DNA from: Microbacterium elymi
Lineage (GTDB): Bacteria > Actinomycetota > Actinomycetes > Actinomycetales > Microbacteriaceae
Direction: 5' to 3'
Length of the DNA stretch: 64,000 bases
NCBI RefSeq assembly: GCF_021582895.2
Contig: NZ_CP091139.2
Location: 1,736,001 to 1,800,000 of the forward strand
Under the pieces are notes generated by a model. It was not told where the DNA came from. It ran no database searches and saw nothing but the letters and a program-made list of their open reading frames with translations. Positions 29,603 through 39,348 of this stretch are shown one piece after another. How positions within the stretch are numbered: position 1 is the stretch's first letter; the number at the start of each line of letters is the position of its first letter. The position numbers and the translations under genes were made by a program.

Positions 29603-30829
29603 CGGATGCCTGGCTGAAGGGGACCCTGCGGCTCCCCCGCGGGTGCACGTCGGATTCGGCGTGCGACAGCGGCTGGTCGCCGAGCTGCCTGCCGACAGCG
29701 AGCGCGTGCTCGCCGTGATCGACCCGTTCCTGGTCGGCACTCCCATCTGGGCGCAGCCTGCGACACTGCTGGAGGGTGCCGGCCGCCAGGTGAGCGTGTA
29801 TTCCGACATCACGCCGGAGCTGCCGGTCGACTCGCTGACCGCGGCCGCGGCCGACGCCGCCGACTTCGGCGCACAGGTGATCGTCGCCGTCGGCGGCGGG
29901 AGCGCCCTGGACGCCGGCAAGCTCATCGCCCTGCTCCTCGCGCACGGCGGCCCGCTCTCGCGCTACTACGGCGAGAACCGCGTGCCCGGGCCGGTGCTGC
30001 CGGTGGTCGCGCTGCCGACGACCGCGGGCACCGGGTCGGAGGTCACTCCGGTCGCGGTGATCGCGGATTCGGAACGTGAACTGAAGGTGGGCGTCTCCAG
30101 CCCGTACCTGGTTCCCGCCGTGGCCCTCGTCGACCCGGAGCTGACCATGGCGGCGCCGGCATCCGTCACCGCATTCGCCGGGATCGACGCGCTCGTGCAC
30201 GCCGTCGAGTCCTATACGGCCGCGCCCTTCTCCTCGGAGGCGGCGACGGATTCCGCGGCTGCGGTGCCGGTGTTCACCGGGCGGAACGTGCTGACGGCGG
30301 GTCTGAGCCTTCAGGCGGCAGGACGCATCCATCGCTGGCTGCCCGTCGCCGTGCGCGACGGCGGCGACCGCCGCGCACGGGCCGAGCTCTCGGTCGGCGC
30401 GCTGCAGGCCGGCATCGCGTTCGGTCCGACCGGCACCCACCTGTCACACGCCCTGCAGTATCCGATCGGCGCACTCACCAAGACGCCGCACGGGCTGGGC
30501 ACGGGCTGCTGCTTCCCTACGTGCTGGACGTTCTCGCGCAGGATGCCGAGGCCGCCCTGCGGATCGGCGAGCTCGGTGCGACGTTCGGCGTCGCGGCAGA
30601 TCCGGGCGCCGTCGTGGCGGCGCTGGTCGAACTCAACCGCGTCATCGGGGTCCCACCGGACCTGGCCGAGCTGGGCATCGAGCGCGGGCAAGCTGCCCGC
30701 ATCGTCGAGCTCGCGCTCCAGTCGCAGCGGCTCGTGGCGATCTCTCCGGTGCCGGCTGACGCCGTGCTGCTGCACGAGATCCTGGACAACGCCCTGGCCG
30801 GCACGCTGACAGATGGGAGCGCATCGTGA
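29599..30829 (+). CDS. Iron-containing alcohol dehydrogenase / maleylacetate-reductase-like enzyme
   Basis: About 410 residues after restoring one C near 29636 and one base near 30505. Family motifs: VGGGSALDAGKLIALLL for NAD(P) binding, PTTAGTGSEVTPVAVI, and metal ligands in DALVHAVESY, HALQYPIGAL and KTPHGLGTG. It should reduce an aldehyde or maleylacetate-type ketone, or oxidise an alcohol, using NAD(P)H. Four-base overlaps with the aldolase before it and the aldehyde dehydrogenase after it suggest it acts on the aldolase product. Confidence 0.87.
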
Positions 30830-32252
30830 CGTACCGAGCAGACCTGTTCATCGACGGCGAGTGGCGTCCGGGATCGTCCGACGAGCGGTTCGCCGTGATC
30901 GACCCGGCGAACCTGTCGACGATCGCGCGGTTCGCGGTGGCGACGGCCGAGGACTGCGACGCCGCCGTCGACGCGGCCGCGGCCGCACAGGAGTCGTGGG
31001 GCACGACTGCCCCGCGCGAGCGCAGCGAGCCTTGCGCGCCGTGTTCGAACAGCTGCACGCCGATGCCGAGGCGCTGGCGGCGGTGATCGTCGCCGAGAAC
31101 GGCAAGTCATGGGCGGATGCTGAGGCCGAAGCGGGCTACGCGATCGAGTTCTTCCGGTGGTTCTCGGAGGAGGCGGTGCGGATCGGGGGCGACTACCGCC
31201 TCTCGCCGGATGGGCGCAAGCGCATCGTCGTCGATCGGCAGCCGGTCGGGGTCTCGCTGCTGGTCACGCCGTGGAACTTCCCGGCGGCCATGGCCACGCG
31301 CAAGCTGGCACCCGCGCTGGCGGCCGGGTGCGCGACGATCCTCAAGCCCGCGCGCGAGACGCCGCTGACCGCCGCCTGCATCGTGGAGGCGATGCAGCGC
31401 GCGGGCGCACCGCGCGGGATCGTCAACCTGGTCACGCCGGTGCCGACCGGCCCGCTGGTGGCCCGCATGATCGACCGGCCCGAGGTGCGCAAGCTGTCGT
31501 TCACCGGGTCGACCGAGGTCGGGCGCGAGCTGCTGCACGCCTGCGCGGACACCGTGGTGAGCGCGTCGATGGAGCTGGGCGGCAATGCCCCGGTCATCGT
31601 CCTGCCCGACGCGGACCTGGATGTCACGGTCGAGGGCGCACTCCTGGCGAAGATGCGCAACGGCGGGTCGGCGTGCACGGCCGCCAACCGGTTCTACGTG
31701 CATTCCTCCCTGCACGACGAGTTCGTGGCCCGCATGCAGGCCGCACTCGAGCAGATCACCGTGGGTCCCGGCAGCGTGCGATCCAACGAGCTGGGGGCGC
31801 ACGTCTCGGTGGCCGAACGCGACAAGGTGGCCCGGCTCGTGGAGGGCGCGGTGCGCGAGGGAGCCACCGTCGTCTGCGGTGGCCGGCCGCTCGAGGGCGG
31901 CGCCTTCTACGCGCCCACCCTCCTCGTCGATGTCGCGCACGGCGACACCATCAACACCTCGGAGATCTTCGGGCCCGTCACCGCGATCGTGTCGTACGAC
32001 GACGTGGACGAGGCGATCCGCATGGCCAACGACACCATCTACGGGCTGATGGGGTACGTGTTCGGTCCGGAGCGCGAAGCGGTCGCCGTGGCCCGACGAC
32101 TGGAAGCCGGGATGGTGGCCGTCAACCGCGGCGTGGTCAGCGATCCCGCCGCTCCGTTCGGCGGCGTCAAGCAGAGCGGGCTCGGGCGGGAAGGCGGATT
32201 CGAGGGCATCCACGAGTTCCTCGAGGAGCAGTACATCGCGTTGACCGCGTGA
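30826..32252 (+). CDS. NAD(P)-dependent aldehyde dehydrogenase (succinate-semialdehyde dehydrogenase-like)
   Basis: About 475 residues. One region near 31035 is frameshifted; either one base is missing or two are extra. The rest is typical: TPWNFPAAMATRK, cofactor loop SFTGSTEVGREL, ELGGNAP with the general base Glu, catalytic Cys in NGGSACTAANRF, and EIFGPVTAIVSYD near the end. The start is a GTG overlapping the stop of the alcohol dehydrogenase. It closes the operon and would oxidise an aldehyde to an acid, feeding central metabolism. Confidence 0.93.
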
Positions 32253-32254
32253 CC

Positions 32255-32483
32255 GGGCCGCGGCATCCCTCCAGCGGCGCGAGTATCGGCCCTTCGTCTC
32301 GCTGCGCTCGCTCAGGGACCTGGGTGAACGGGCGCTCGCTCAGGGACCTGGGCGGACTCGGGCCGCGGCATCCCTTCGGCGGCGTGAGTATCGGCCCTTC
32401 GTCTCGCTGCGCTCGCTCAGGGACCTGGGTGGTGGACGGGCGCTCGCTCAGGGACCTGGGCGGTTTCCGGCCGCGGCATCCGG
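32255..32483. repeat. Imperfect tandem repeat between convergent genes
   Basis: Two copies of a roughly 105-108 base unit begin at 32255 and 32360, each opening with GGGCCGCGGCATCCC, and a third partial copy begins near 32468. Each unit contains the block CGCTCGCTCAGGGACCTGGG twice. Blocks of this kind (CTCGCTGCGCTCGCTCAGGG) are common intergenic repeats in Microbacteriaceae. It fills the gap between the aldehyde dehydrogenase and nuclease stops and probably serves as a two-way terminator region. Confidence 0.8.
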
Positions 32484-35400
32484 TCAGCCGATCGCCTTCC
32501 ACGGGCTGTGCTTCTGCCCCGGCCGGTCGCCGCGCGTGTAGTACTGGGCCTCGTACGTGACGCCCTGGTAGAGCGCCACGTCTCCGGCTTCGAACACCCG
32601 TGAGGCCGTCCACAGCGCGGTGCCGTCGGGCGCGGACGCCATCTCCTGCCACGGCCCCTTCGCGTCGCCGGGCTTCTGGTTGCGCGTGTAGTACAGCGCC
32701 TCGTACGTCTTGCCCTGGTACGTGACCGAGTCGCCGCCGTGGAAGATCCGGGAGGGCGTCCACACCGCGGTCCCGTCCACTCCCACGACGATCTGCTCCC
32801 ATGCGCCGTTCGGGTCACCCGGCTTCTGGTTCTTCGTCCACCACAGCGCGCGCCACGTCGACCCGTCGTAGGTCACCTCGTCGCCGGTGTTGTACACGGT
32901 GCTGGCGTTCCAGTCCGCCGGGGCGGGCAGCGTCAGTCCGACGACCACCGGGTCGTGATCGGATGCCGCGAACGGGTCGGACGCATCGAACAGTTGCCGC
33001 ACGTTGTAGTTGTCGCGGCTGTACGCATAGGCCACGGCCTCCTGCGCGTTGATCTGCCAGACGTCCGCGCCCGTGACCATCGCCCGCGCCGCCGCATTGG
33101 CCAGCACATGGTCGAGCGAGCCGGCCAGGCCGCCGTACGAATAGGTCGCCTCGGAGGGGTCGATCGCGCTGCCGAGGTCGGTGTATCCGGCGTCGTACAG
33201 TGCCTGCATCGGGTCCTCGTGCGTGTAGGCGTTCAGGTCGCCGAGCAGGAAGATCCGGTCGGTGCCGATGCTCTTCGCGGTCGCCTCGGCGAAGGCCGCG
33301 GCATCCTTCGCCTGATGCACGCGGGTGCAGTTGAACGCGCCCTGGTCCAGGGCCGGATCGGTGTTCTCGGCATCCCCGCCGTTCACGCAGTCGTCGAACA
33401 GGCCGTCGGCGTCCGCGCCCTTGGACTTGAAGTGGTTGGCCACCACCAGGAACGCATACTGGGCGGATGTCCCGGCCTTCGTGAACGCCTGCGCCAGCGG
33501 TTCCCGCGCGATCGAGAACGACTGGCCCGCGCCGGACTCGTCGCTCAGCACGTGCGAGGCGCCGACCGGCGAGACCTCAGCCGGCTTGTAGATGAACGCG
33601 GTGCGGATCACGTCCTGCTGCGCCGTGGGCGGCAGGTCCGCGGCATCCGGCGACGGCGCGTACGCCCACACCGGCGATCCGGCTTGCGGCGTTCAGCGCA
33701 TCGACCAGCCCGGCCAGGGCCGCATCGCGCGGCTCGCCGAACTTCACCGAGTTCTCTATCTCCTCCAGCGACACGATGCCGGCGTCGAGCCGGTTGATCC
33801 CGGTCACGATCTTGGCCTGCTGCTTGGCGAAGCTCGCGGCCGTGGCGGCGCCGCGCGGGCCCGCGCTGCCGTCGGTGCCCACGCACCGGTTGTCGGTGAC
33901 GTGGTTGCCCTGCCGGTCGTCGTACCAGGTGCAGGTGCCGAGCCCCTTGGCCACGTACTCCTCGCCGGTGGTGGCGAAGTAGTTCTCCACGTTGAACGTG
34001 GCCAGTCGGATGTCTCCGCCGACGGCGGCAGGATGCTGGTTGTCGGCACGGGTGTCGGCGAAGGTCACGACATCCGTGCCGGCGTCGGTGACCTGGTGCG
34101 CGGGCTGGAGGTTCCAGGCGTCGAACCGGTACTCCAGGATCACCGGGGCGGTGAAGGTGACGGCCGCGCCCACCCGCGGGTGGTTGTCGGAGGTGAGCCA
34201 CGGCAGCGGGTCGCCGGTGTGCGAGCTGAACACGGCGTAGTTCCAGCTCGAGCCGTCGTCCAGCGTGATCATCCGGCGCGCGTTGTCGGCGACGGCGGCG
34301 TGTGCGGCGTCGCTGCCCGCCGGGCCCACGTCGGTGGGCTGGGCGAGCGGCGTGGTGCCGGCGGCGAGCACGAACGAGCCGTAGTAGTTGGTGTCGTAGT
34401 TGTCCGACACGGTGAACGCGCCCTGGGGTGCGAGCAGCTCGCCCTCGTGCGCCTCCTTCTCGGCGGCGGTATCGAGCCGGTTCCACGGGAGGGCTCCGGC
34501 GGTCACGGCCGGCAGAGGCTGCGCGAGCTTGGTGACGGTCGGGAACGTGATCTCGGTCGTGCCCTGGTACTCCTGCACCTCGCCGGCGACGCTGACACTC
34601 TCGCCGACCGCCACTGCGCCCGCCGACTGCGATCCGAACACGAAGATGCCGTCCGAGGCGCCGGGGGTGGCATCCGGCTCGCCGCCGGAACCGCCGGTCT
34701 GCAGGTAGAACCCGTTGAACCCGCCGGTCGGGTAGGCCGCGGTGACCACGCCGGTGGTGGTCACGTGCTTCCCGCTGTACGGCGATGTGTCGGTGTCGGT
34801 CCCCTGGATCTCGGCGATGGTCACCGCAGCTTGCCCGGGCCTGCGACCTCGAACGCGAAGGTGGCTGATCCTGCCGCGCCGGCGGCGTCGGTCGCGGTCA
34901 CCGCGACCGTGGAGGTGCCGGCGGTGTCGGGGGTGCCGGAGATCACGCCGGCGGCGGTGATGACCAGTCCGCCGGGGAGGCCGGTTGCCTCCCACGTGTA
35001 CGGCGGGGTGCCGCCGGTGGCGGTGAGGGTGATCGGCGCGATCGCGGTGCCGACCGTGCCGGTCCGATCGCCCGGGTTCGTGACGGCGACGGTGGCCGTG
35101 TCGCCGCCGCCGGAGTTCTCCGGGGCGGGAGTGCCCCTGGTGAAATCAGCGAGGTTGTCGTCGGTGTCGACGCCGTTGGTGCGGGCGTCGGCGGTGGTGT
35201 TGGTCAGTGCGGGAGCGGGCCCGCTCCCCTCCCGGTCGTTGGCGGTGCCGTAGCCGACGAAGTCGACGACTGTGGCGGCGCAGGCAGTGCCGCAGGAGAG
35301 CGCTGCGGTGCTGGAGACGAGGGCGACCTTGCCACTGGAGCCCGACATCGCCAGCGTGCCGGTCGCGTCCGGGGTGGGTAGGGGCGTGGTCCCGGCGGCG

Positions 35401-35711
35401 CCCTGCGCCTCCTGCACCAGATAGTGGCCGCCCGCCGGGATGCTGCCGTGCAGCGGGGTCGCACTCCACGAGGTGCCGCTCGCCGAGGCGTACTGCACAC
35501 TCCAGCCGTCCAGTGCGATGGCGGCCGCGGTGGGGTTGTACAGCTCGATGAAGTCGTTGGTGAAGGTGGCGCCGGAGTTGCCGCCCCCGCCGTAGACCTC
35601 GCTGATGACGACATCCGTGCCGGCCGTGTTCGCCATGGCCGGCGCGGCGACGACCGTGCAGGTGGCGGCCACGGTGGCCAGGCAGACGGCGATGGTGGCG
35701 AATCGGTTCAT
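32484..35711 (-). CDS. Secreted modular endonuclease/exonuclease/phosphatase with lamin-tail and carbohydrate-binding modules
   Basis: About 1075 residues after correcting shifts near 34827 and 33685. Modules in order: signal peptide (residues about 1-31, ending PAMANTAG), lamin-tail domain (TDVVISEVYGGGGNSG, FIELYNP), an Ig-like PPYTWEATGLPGGL module, an OB-fold-like region, and an ExeM/NucH-type nuclease catalytic domain (RLATFNVENYF, VSLEEIENS, DLNAYTHEDP, SDHDPVVVGL). Three chitin-binding (CBM5/12-like) repeats close it, each with W-x-A/Y-x-x-GD and YTRNQKPGD-type cores. It is predicted extracellular, degrading DNA or phosphoesters while bound to a polysaccharide. The ATG at 35711 opens the signal peptide, with GGAAG upstream. 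Confidence 0.87.
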
Positions 35712-35903
35712 CCCGGGCACACTTCCTCGTGGGGTTCTCGCAGGGAGCGGGCGCCGCCGCCGATCGTCGCCGCGGCACCCGATGCCCCAGAATGGCACGA
35801 CCCCCCGACGCGCACCAGCCCCTGCGCGAGATGTCAGGCCGCAGACACGGACTGTTCACCGATCCGGGGACATCCGGCCGCTGCGCCCGCCGCGGCCTTG
35901 CCC

Positions 35904-35989
35904 GTGCAGAACTCCGGAAGTTCTCACACGAGGGGCAGGAATCAGGTCATTCTCGGGGGTCTGGGCGCCGGATCTCCGGAGTTCTGCAC
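35904..35989. repeat. 86-base inverted-repeat element, copy 1
   Basis: Bounded by GTGCAGAACTCCGGA and its reverse complement TCCGGAGTTCTGCAC, with an imperfectly matched interior. An element of the same length and the same termini lies at 36135-36220. The 549-base spacer from 35712 to 36260 holds these elements and a 26-base duplication; I see no gene in it. It looks like a miniature mobile or REP-type element. Confidence 0.75.
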
Positions 35990-36029
35990 GCCCGGCCACC
36001 GGCGGAGTTCTGCACGCCCGGCCACCGGC
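35978..36029. repeat. 26-base tandem duplication at the right end of element copy 1
   Basis: The 26-base block beginning GGAGTTCTGCACGCCCGGCC occurs at 35978-36003 and again, identically, at 36004-36029. It contains the last 12 bases of the 86-base element plus flanking sequence, so it is a local slippage or excision/duplication scar at the element edge. Confidence 0.8.
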
Positions 36030-36134
36030 ACCAGACTCCTCCCGGCCGAGTGCTGCGGCGGGCGGCCGCGGCGCGACCAATCGGCCGCGCCCGGTTCAGA
36101 GCCCGGGAGCGGCCGTGCGTCGGCCGGACCCGGC

Positions 36135-36220
36135 GTGCAGAACTCCGGAGATTTCGACCTTGGGGTCCGGAATCAGAGCCGTCCTGGCCCTCGGGCCACC
36201 GGATCTCCGGAGTTCTGCAC
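36135..36220. repeat. 86-base inverted-repeat element, copy 2
   Basis: Same 15-base terminal inverted repeats and same total length as the copy at 35904, starting 231 bases after it. Interiors share GGAATCAG and the final CCGGATCTCCGGAG but differ elsewhere, so the termini are more conserved than the core. Confidence 0.75.
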
Positions 36221-36260
36221 CTGCGCGCACCGGCGCTGACCCCAGCTCGGGTCCCGCGCG

Positions 36261-36938
36261 TTACAGCCCGGTGGTGCCGCGCATGCGATGGCCGACGGCG
36301 ATCGACTCGCCCGAGACGCCCCCGCCGAGCGGCGAGACGAGGAACGCGATGAGGTCGGCGATCTCGTCCGGGGTGCACTGGCCCCCACCGTGCGCGACGG
36401 CGCGATCGGGATCGGTGGAGACGATGCCGGGGCTCACCGTGTTCACCGTCACGCCGGTGCCGGCGACCTGATCGGCCAGGTTCTTCGCCGCGATGATCAG
36501 CGCGGCATTGCGCACCGACCCCGCGATGCTCCCGGTGGTGAACGCGTTCTGGCCGCTCACCCCCACGACCCGGCCATAGCCGGCATCGGTCATCGTGGGC
36601 AGGACCGCGCCCGCCACCCGCAGGAACGCCAGCGACTTGGTCTCCACCGCCTCCAGCACCTGGTCCGGATCAGAGCTCCGTGACGGGTCGAGGGTCTGCG
36701 CGGCCGGTGCGGCGGTCACCACCACGGCATCCAATCGCCCGTGCTCCCGCAGCACGCGCTCCAGCCCGTCGCGCACCGAGACGTCGTCGCGGGCGTCCAT
36801 CACGACGCCGTCCGAGGTGTGACGGGATGCCGCGACCACCGTCGCGCCCTCGGTCCGCAGCCGCGCGGCGACGGCCGATCCGATGAATCCGGTCGCGCCG
36901 ACGACGAGGACGACGCGCCCCTTCAGTTCGAGGTCCAT
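36261..36938 (-). CDS. SDR-fold protein lacking the usual catalytic Tyr motif
   Basis: 225 residues from ATG at 36938. The Rossmann nucleotide motif is clear (VVGATGFIGSAVAARL, residues 10-25), and SPGIVST and GESIAVGHR blocks follow the SDR pattern. However, the YxxxK active-site segment is replaced by SVRNAALIIAAKNLADQ: the Tyr is absent and only a Lys remains. It may bind NAD(P) without classical dehydrogenation or use a different residue. It faces the histidine phosphatase gene across a 110-base divergent gap. Confidence 0.8.
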   Translation of the reverse strand: MDLELKGRVVLVVGATGFIGSAVAARLRTEGATVVAASRHTSDGVVMDARDDVSVRDGLERVLREHGRLDAVVVTAAPAAQTLDPSRSSDPDQVLEAVETKSLAFLRVAGAVLPTMTDAGYGRVVGVSGQNAFTTGSIAGSVRNAALIIAAKNLADQVAGTGVTVNTVSPGIVSTDPDRAVAHGGGQCTPDEIADLIAFLVSPLGGGVSGESIAVGHRMRGTTGL

Positions 36939-37048
36939 GCAGGCGACGATAGTCCCGCCGGCGGACGCGGAGAAGCCCAGCGGACCGCTTGTAGTCTGGG
37001 ATGACGCGTCCAACCGATCTGCGTCCACACCGATCTCCAGGGAGCGAA

Positions 37049-37711
37049 GTGCGTCTCGTCCTCATCCGTCACGGCCAGACTCCGTCGAACGTCAGCGGAC
37101 TGCTCGACACCCGGGTGCCCGGGCCGGGACTGACCGGCCTCGGTCTGGAGCAGGCGGCGGCGCTGCCGCGGGCGCTGGCCGACGAGGACATCTCGGCGAT
37201 CTACGTGTCGACCATGGTGCGCACCCACCTCACGGCCGCGCACCTCGCCGCCGCCCGGCGGCTGGAGACCATCGAACGCCCCGGCGTCCGCGAGATCACC
37301 TCCGGCGACCTCGAGATGCGCAGCGACCACGACTCGGTCATGCGGTACATGAGCACGGTCTTCGACTGGACGCGCGGCGAACTGGACCGCCGCATCCCCG
37401 GGGGCGAAAGCGGCGCGGAGTTCCTCGACCGGTTCGACGACGTGATCGCCGAGGCCGCGTCCGGCGATCACGAGGCGGTCGCGGTGGTCAGCCACGGTGC
37501 GGCGATCCGTACGTGGATGTCGCTGCGCGGCCGGAACGTGCCCTCTGACTTCATCATGCACAACCCGCTGCACAACACCGGAGTCGTGGTCGCGGACGGC
37601 ACTCCGGACGCGGGCTGGGAGATCCTGAGCTTCATGGGCGAAGCCATCGGCGGCGACCGGGTGGAGTCCGCGGCCGCCGGCCCTGCCGGAGAGCCCGTCG
37701 CACAGGACTGA
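37049..37711 (+). CDS. Histidine phosphatase superfamily protein
   Basis: 220 residues from the GTG at 37049, which is preceded by AGGGAG; this places the phospho-acceptor motif LIRHGQTPSN at residues 5-14, as usual. The second catalytic histidine is in VVSHGAAIRTW and the acid region in EITSGDLE. The family covers phosphoglycerate-mutase-like phosphatases acting on sugars, nucleotides or vitamin intermediates; the substrate is not predictable. It is followed by a GC-rich minisatellite. Confidence 0.9.
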   Translation: MRLVLIRHGQTPSNVSGLLDTRVPGPGLTGLGLEQAAALPRALADEDISAIYVSTMVRTHLTAAHLAAARRLETIERPGVREITSGDLEMRSDHDSVMRYMSTVFDWTRGELDRRIPGGESGAEFLDRFDDVIAEAASGDHEAVAVVSHGAAIRTWMSLRGRNVPSDFIMHNPLHNTGVVVADGTPDAGWEILSFMGEAIGGDRVESAAAGPAGEPVAQD

Positions 37712-37712
37712 G

Positions 37713-37890
37713 GCCGCTCGGCCCGCCGCTCGGCCCCGCCGCTCGGCCCTGCCACTCGACCCCGTTGCTCGGCGGGCCGCTCGGCCCTGTCGCTCGGCCC
37801 CGTCGCTCGGCCCCGTCGCTCGGCCCCGCCGCTCAGCCCCGTCGCTCAGCCCCGTCGCTCGGCCCCGTCGCTCAGCCCGCGGCTCGGCCC
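37713..37890. repeat. 13-base minisatellite
   Basis: About a dozen imperfect head-to-tail copies of a 13-base unit close to GTCGCTCGGCCCC fill most of the gap before the aminopeptidase gene. 13 is not a multiple of three, and no reading frame has codon-like structure here. It is a candidate for length variation between strains. Confidence 0.8.
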
Positions 37891-37966
37891 GCTGCGCGAC
37901 CGGGCGGCCCACACGCTCGCGCGTACGATCGAAGAACCGCATCCTCTCTGCCAGGAAGGCCGCTCC

Positions 37967-39266
37967 GTGCCCACTCCCGCCGTGCCCACTCCCGCCGCCC
38001 TCGCCCACGCCGAAGACCTCGCAGATTTCGTCGCGGCCTCGCCGTCGAGCTTCCACGCCGCCGCCGAGGTGGCCCGGCGCCTGGGCGATGCCGGGTTCCG
38101 CGCGCTCGACGAGACGCGAGCCCTGGCCGGCCCAGCCGGGTGGCCGATTCTTCGTGCAGCGCGACGGGGCGATCATCGCCTGGGTCGTGCCCGAGCAGGC
38201 ATATGCCGAAACAGGAATGCACATCTTCGGCGCGCACAGCGACTCGCCCGCCTTCACGCTGAAGCCGCGGCCGACGACCGGATCGCGCGGCTGGCTGCAA
38301 GCCGGGGTCGAGGTGTACGGCGGCCCGCTGCTGAACTCCTGGCTCGATCGCGAACTCACGCTGGCGGGGCGACTCGTGCTCGACGACGGCGCGCAGGTTC
38401 TGGCATCCACCGGCCCGCTGCGGCTTGCCGCAAGCTGGCGATCCACCTCGACCGCTCGGCGAACGAGGGTCTCACGCTGGACAAGCAGCGGCACACCCAG
38501 CCGGTGTGGGGGCTCGGCGAGGTCGACTCCGCCGACATCCTCGCCGAGCTCGCGGCATCCGCGGGCGTCGACGCCGCCCGCATCCGGGGCTACGACGTCG
38601 TCACCGCCGACACCGCCCGCGGACAGGTCTTCGGCAAGGATGACGCGTTCTTCGCCGCCGGCCGGCTCGACGACCTCGCCTCGGTGCACGCCGGGGTGGC
38701 CGCGCTGGCGCGGATCGCCGCGCAGCGCGACCTGGACCGGATCGCGATGCTGGCCGTGTTCGACCACGAAGAGGTGGGGTCGGCCACGCGCTCGGGCGCC
38801 GCCGGTCCGTTCCTGGAGAACGTGCTCGAGCGCGTCTGGCTGGCCCTCGGCGCCGACCGCGACCAGGCAGCTGCGGGCGCTGGCGGCATCGTGGTGCGTC
38901 TCCAGCGACGTCGGCCACTCGGTGCACCCGAACTACGCCGACAAGCACGATCCGGTGGTGCAGACCCTGCTCGGATCCGGACCGATCCTGAAGATCAACG
39001 CGAACCAGCGCTATGCGACGGATGCCGCCGGTGCGGCCGCCTGGAGCCGCTGGTGCGCCGCGACCGGCGTGGACAGCCAGGAGTTCGTCTCGCACAACGC
39101 CGTCCCGTGCGGCTCGACGATCGGCCCGATCACGGCGACCCGGCTCGGCATCCGCACTGTGGACGTCGGCATCCCGATCCTGTCGATGCACTCCGCCCGC
39201 GAGCTGGCCGGCGTCGCCGACCTGCACGCCCTGACCCGCGTCGCCCAGACCTTCTTCGCGTCCTGA
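37967..39266 (+). CDS. M18-family aspartyl aminopeptidase
   Basis: 431 residues after removing four extra bases, at 38118 (GCGAGC), 38425 (GCTTGC), 38432 (GCAAGC) and about 38866 (GGCAGC). The corrected protein shows ETQPWPAQPGGRFF, metal ligand HSDSPAF, bridging Asp in AAGRLDDLAS, catalytic Glu in FDHEEVGS, SSDVGHSVHPNY and the final His in PILSMHSARE, all typical of the two-metal M18 peptidases. The GTG start has AGGAAGG upstream. It removes N-terminal acidic residues from peptides in the cytoplasm. Four hits in one likely functional gene are strong evidence that the shifts are sequence errors. Confidence 0.93.
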
Positions 39267-39348
39267 CGCGCGGGGGCGGGGGCGCGCAGACCGGCCCACG
39301 CCGGGCCGGGTGATGCGTACCATGGCCAGACGGGCACCGGGAGGAATC

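Noticed and set aside
26764-29718. A single giant plus-strand protein of nearly 1000 residues.
   Set aside because: It is created by frameshifts joining pieces of DUF6282, BKACE, cupin and aldolase reading frames; corrected frames give separate proteins with overlapping start and stop codons.
1-32252. Naming the catabolic substrate (for example a lignin dimer, steroid or mycotoxin).
   Set aside because: NTF2-like lyases occur in several such pathways, but no diagnostic enzyme for any one of them is present.
35712-36260. Small genes in the spacer before the SDR.
   Set aside because: Open frames there run through inverted repeats and have no ribosome-binding site or recognisable motif.
37713-37890. 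CRISPR array.
   Set aside because: Units are contiguous 13-mers with no unique spacers and there are no cas genes; it is a minisatellite.
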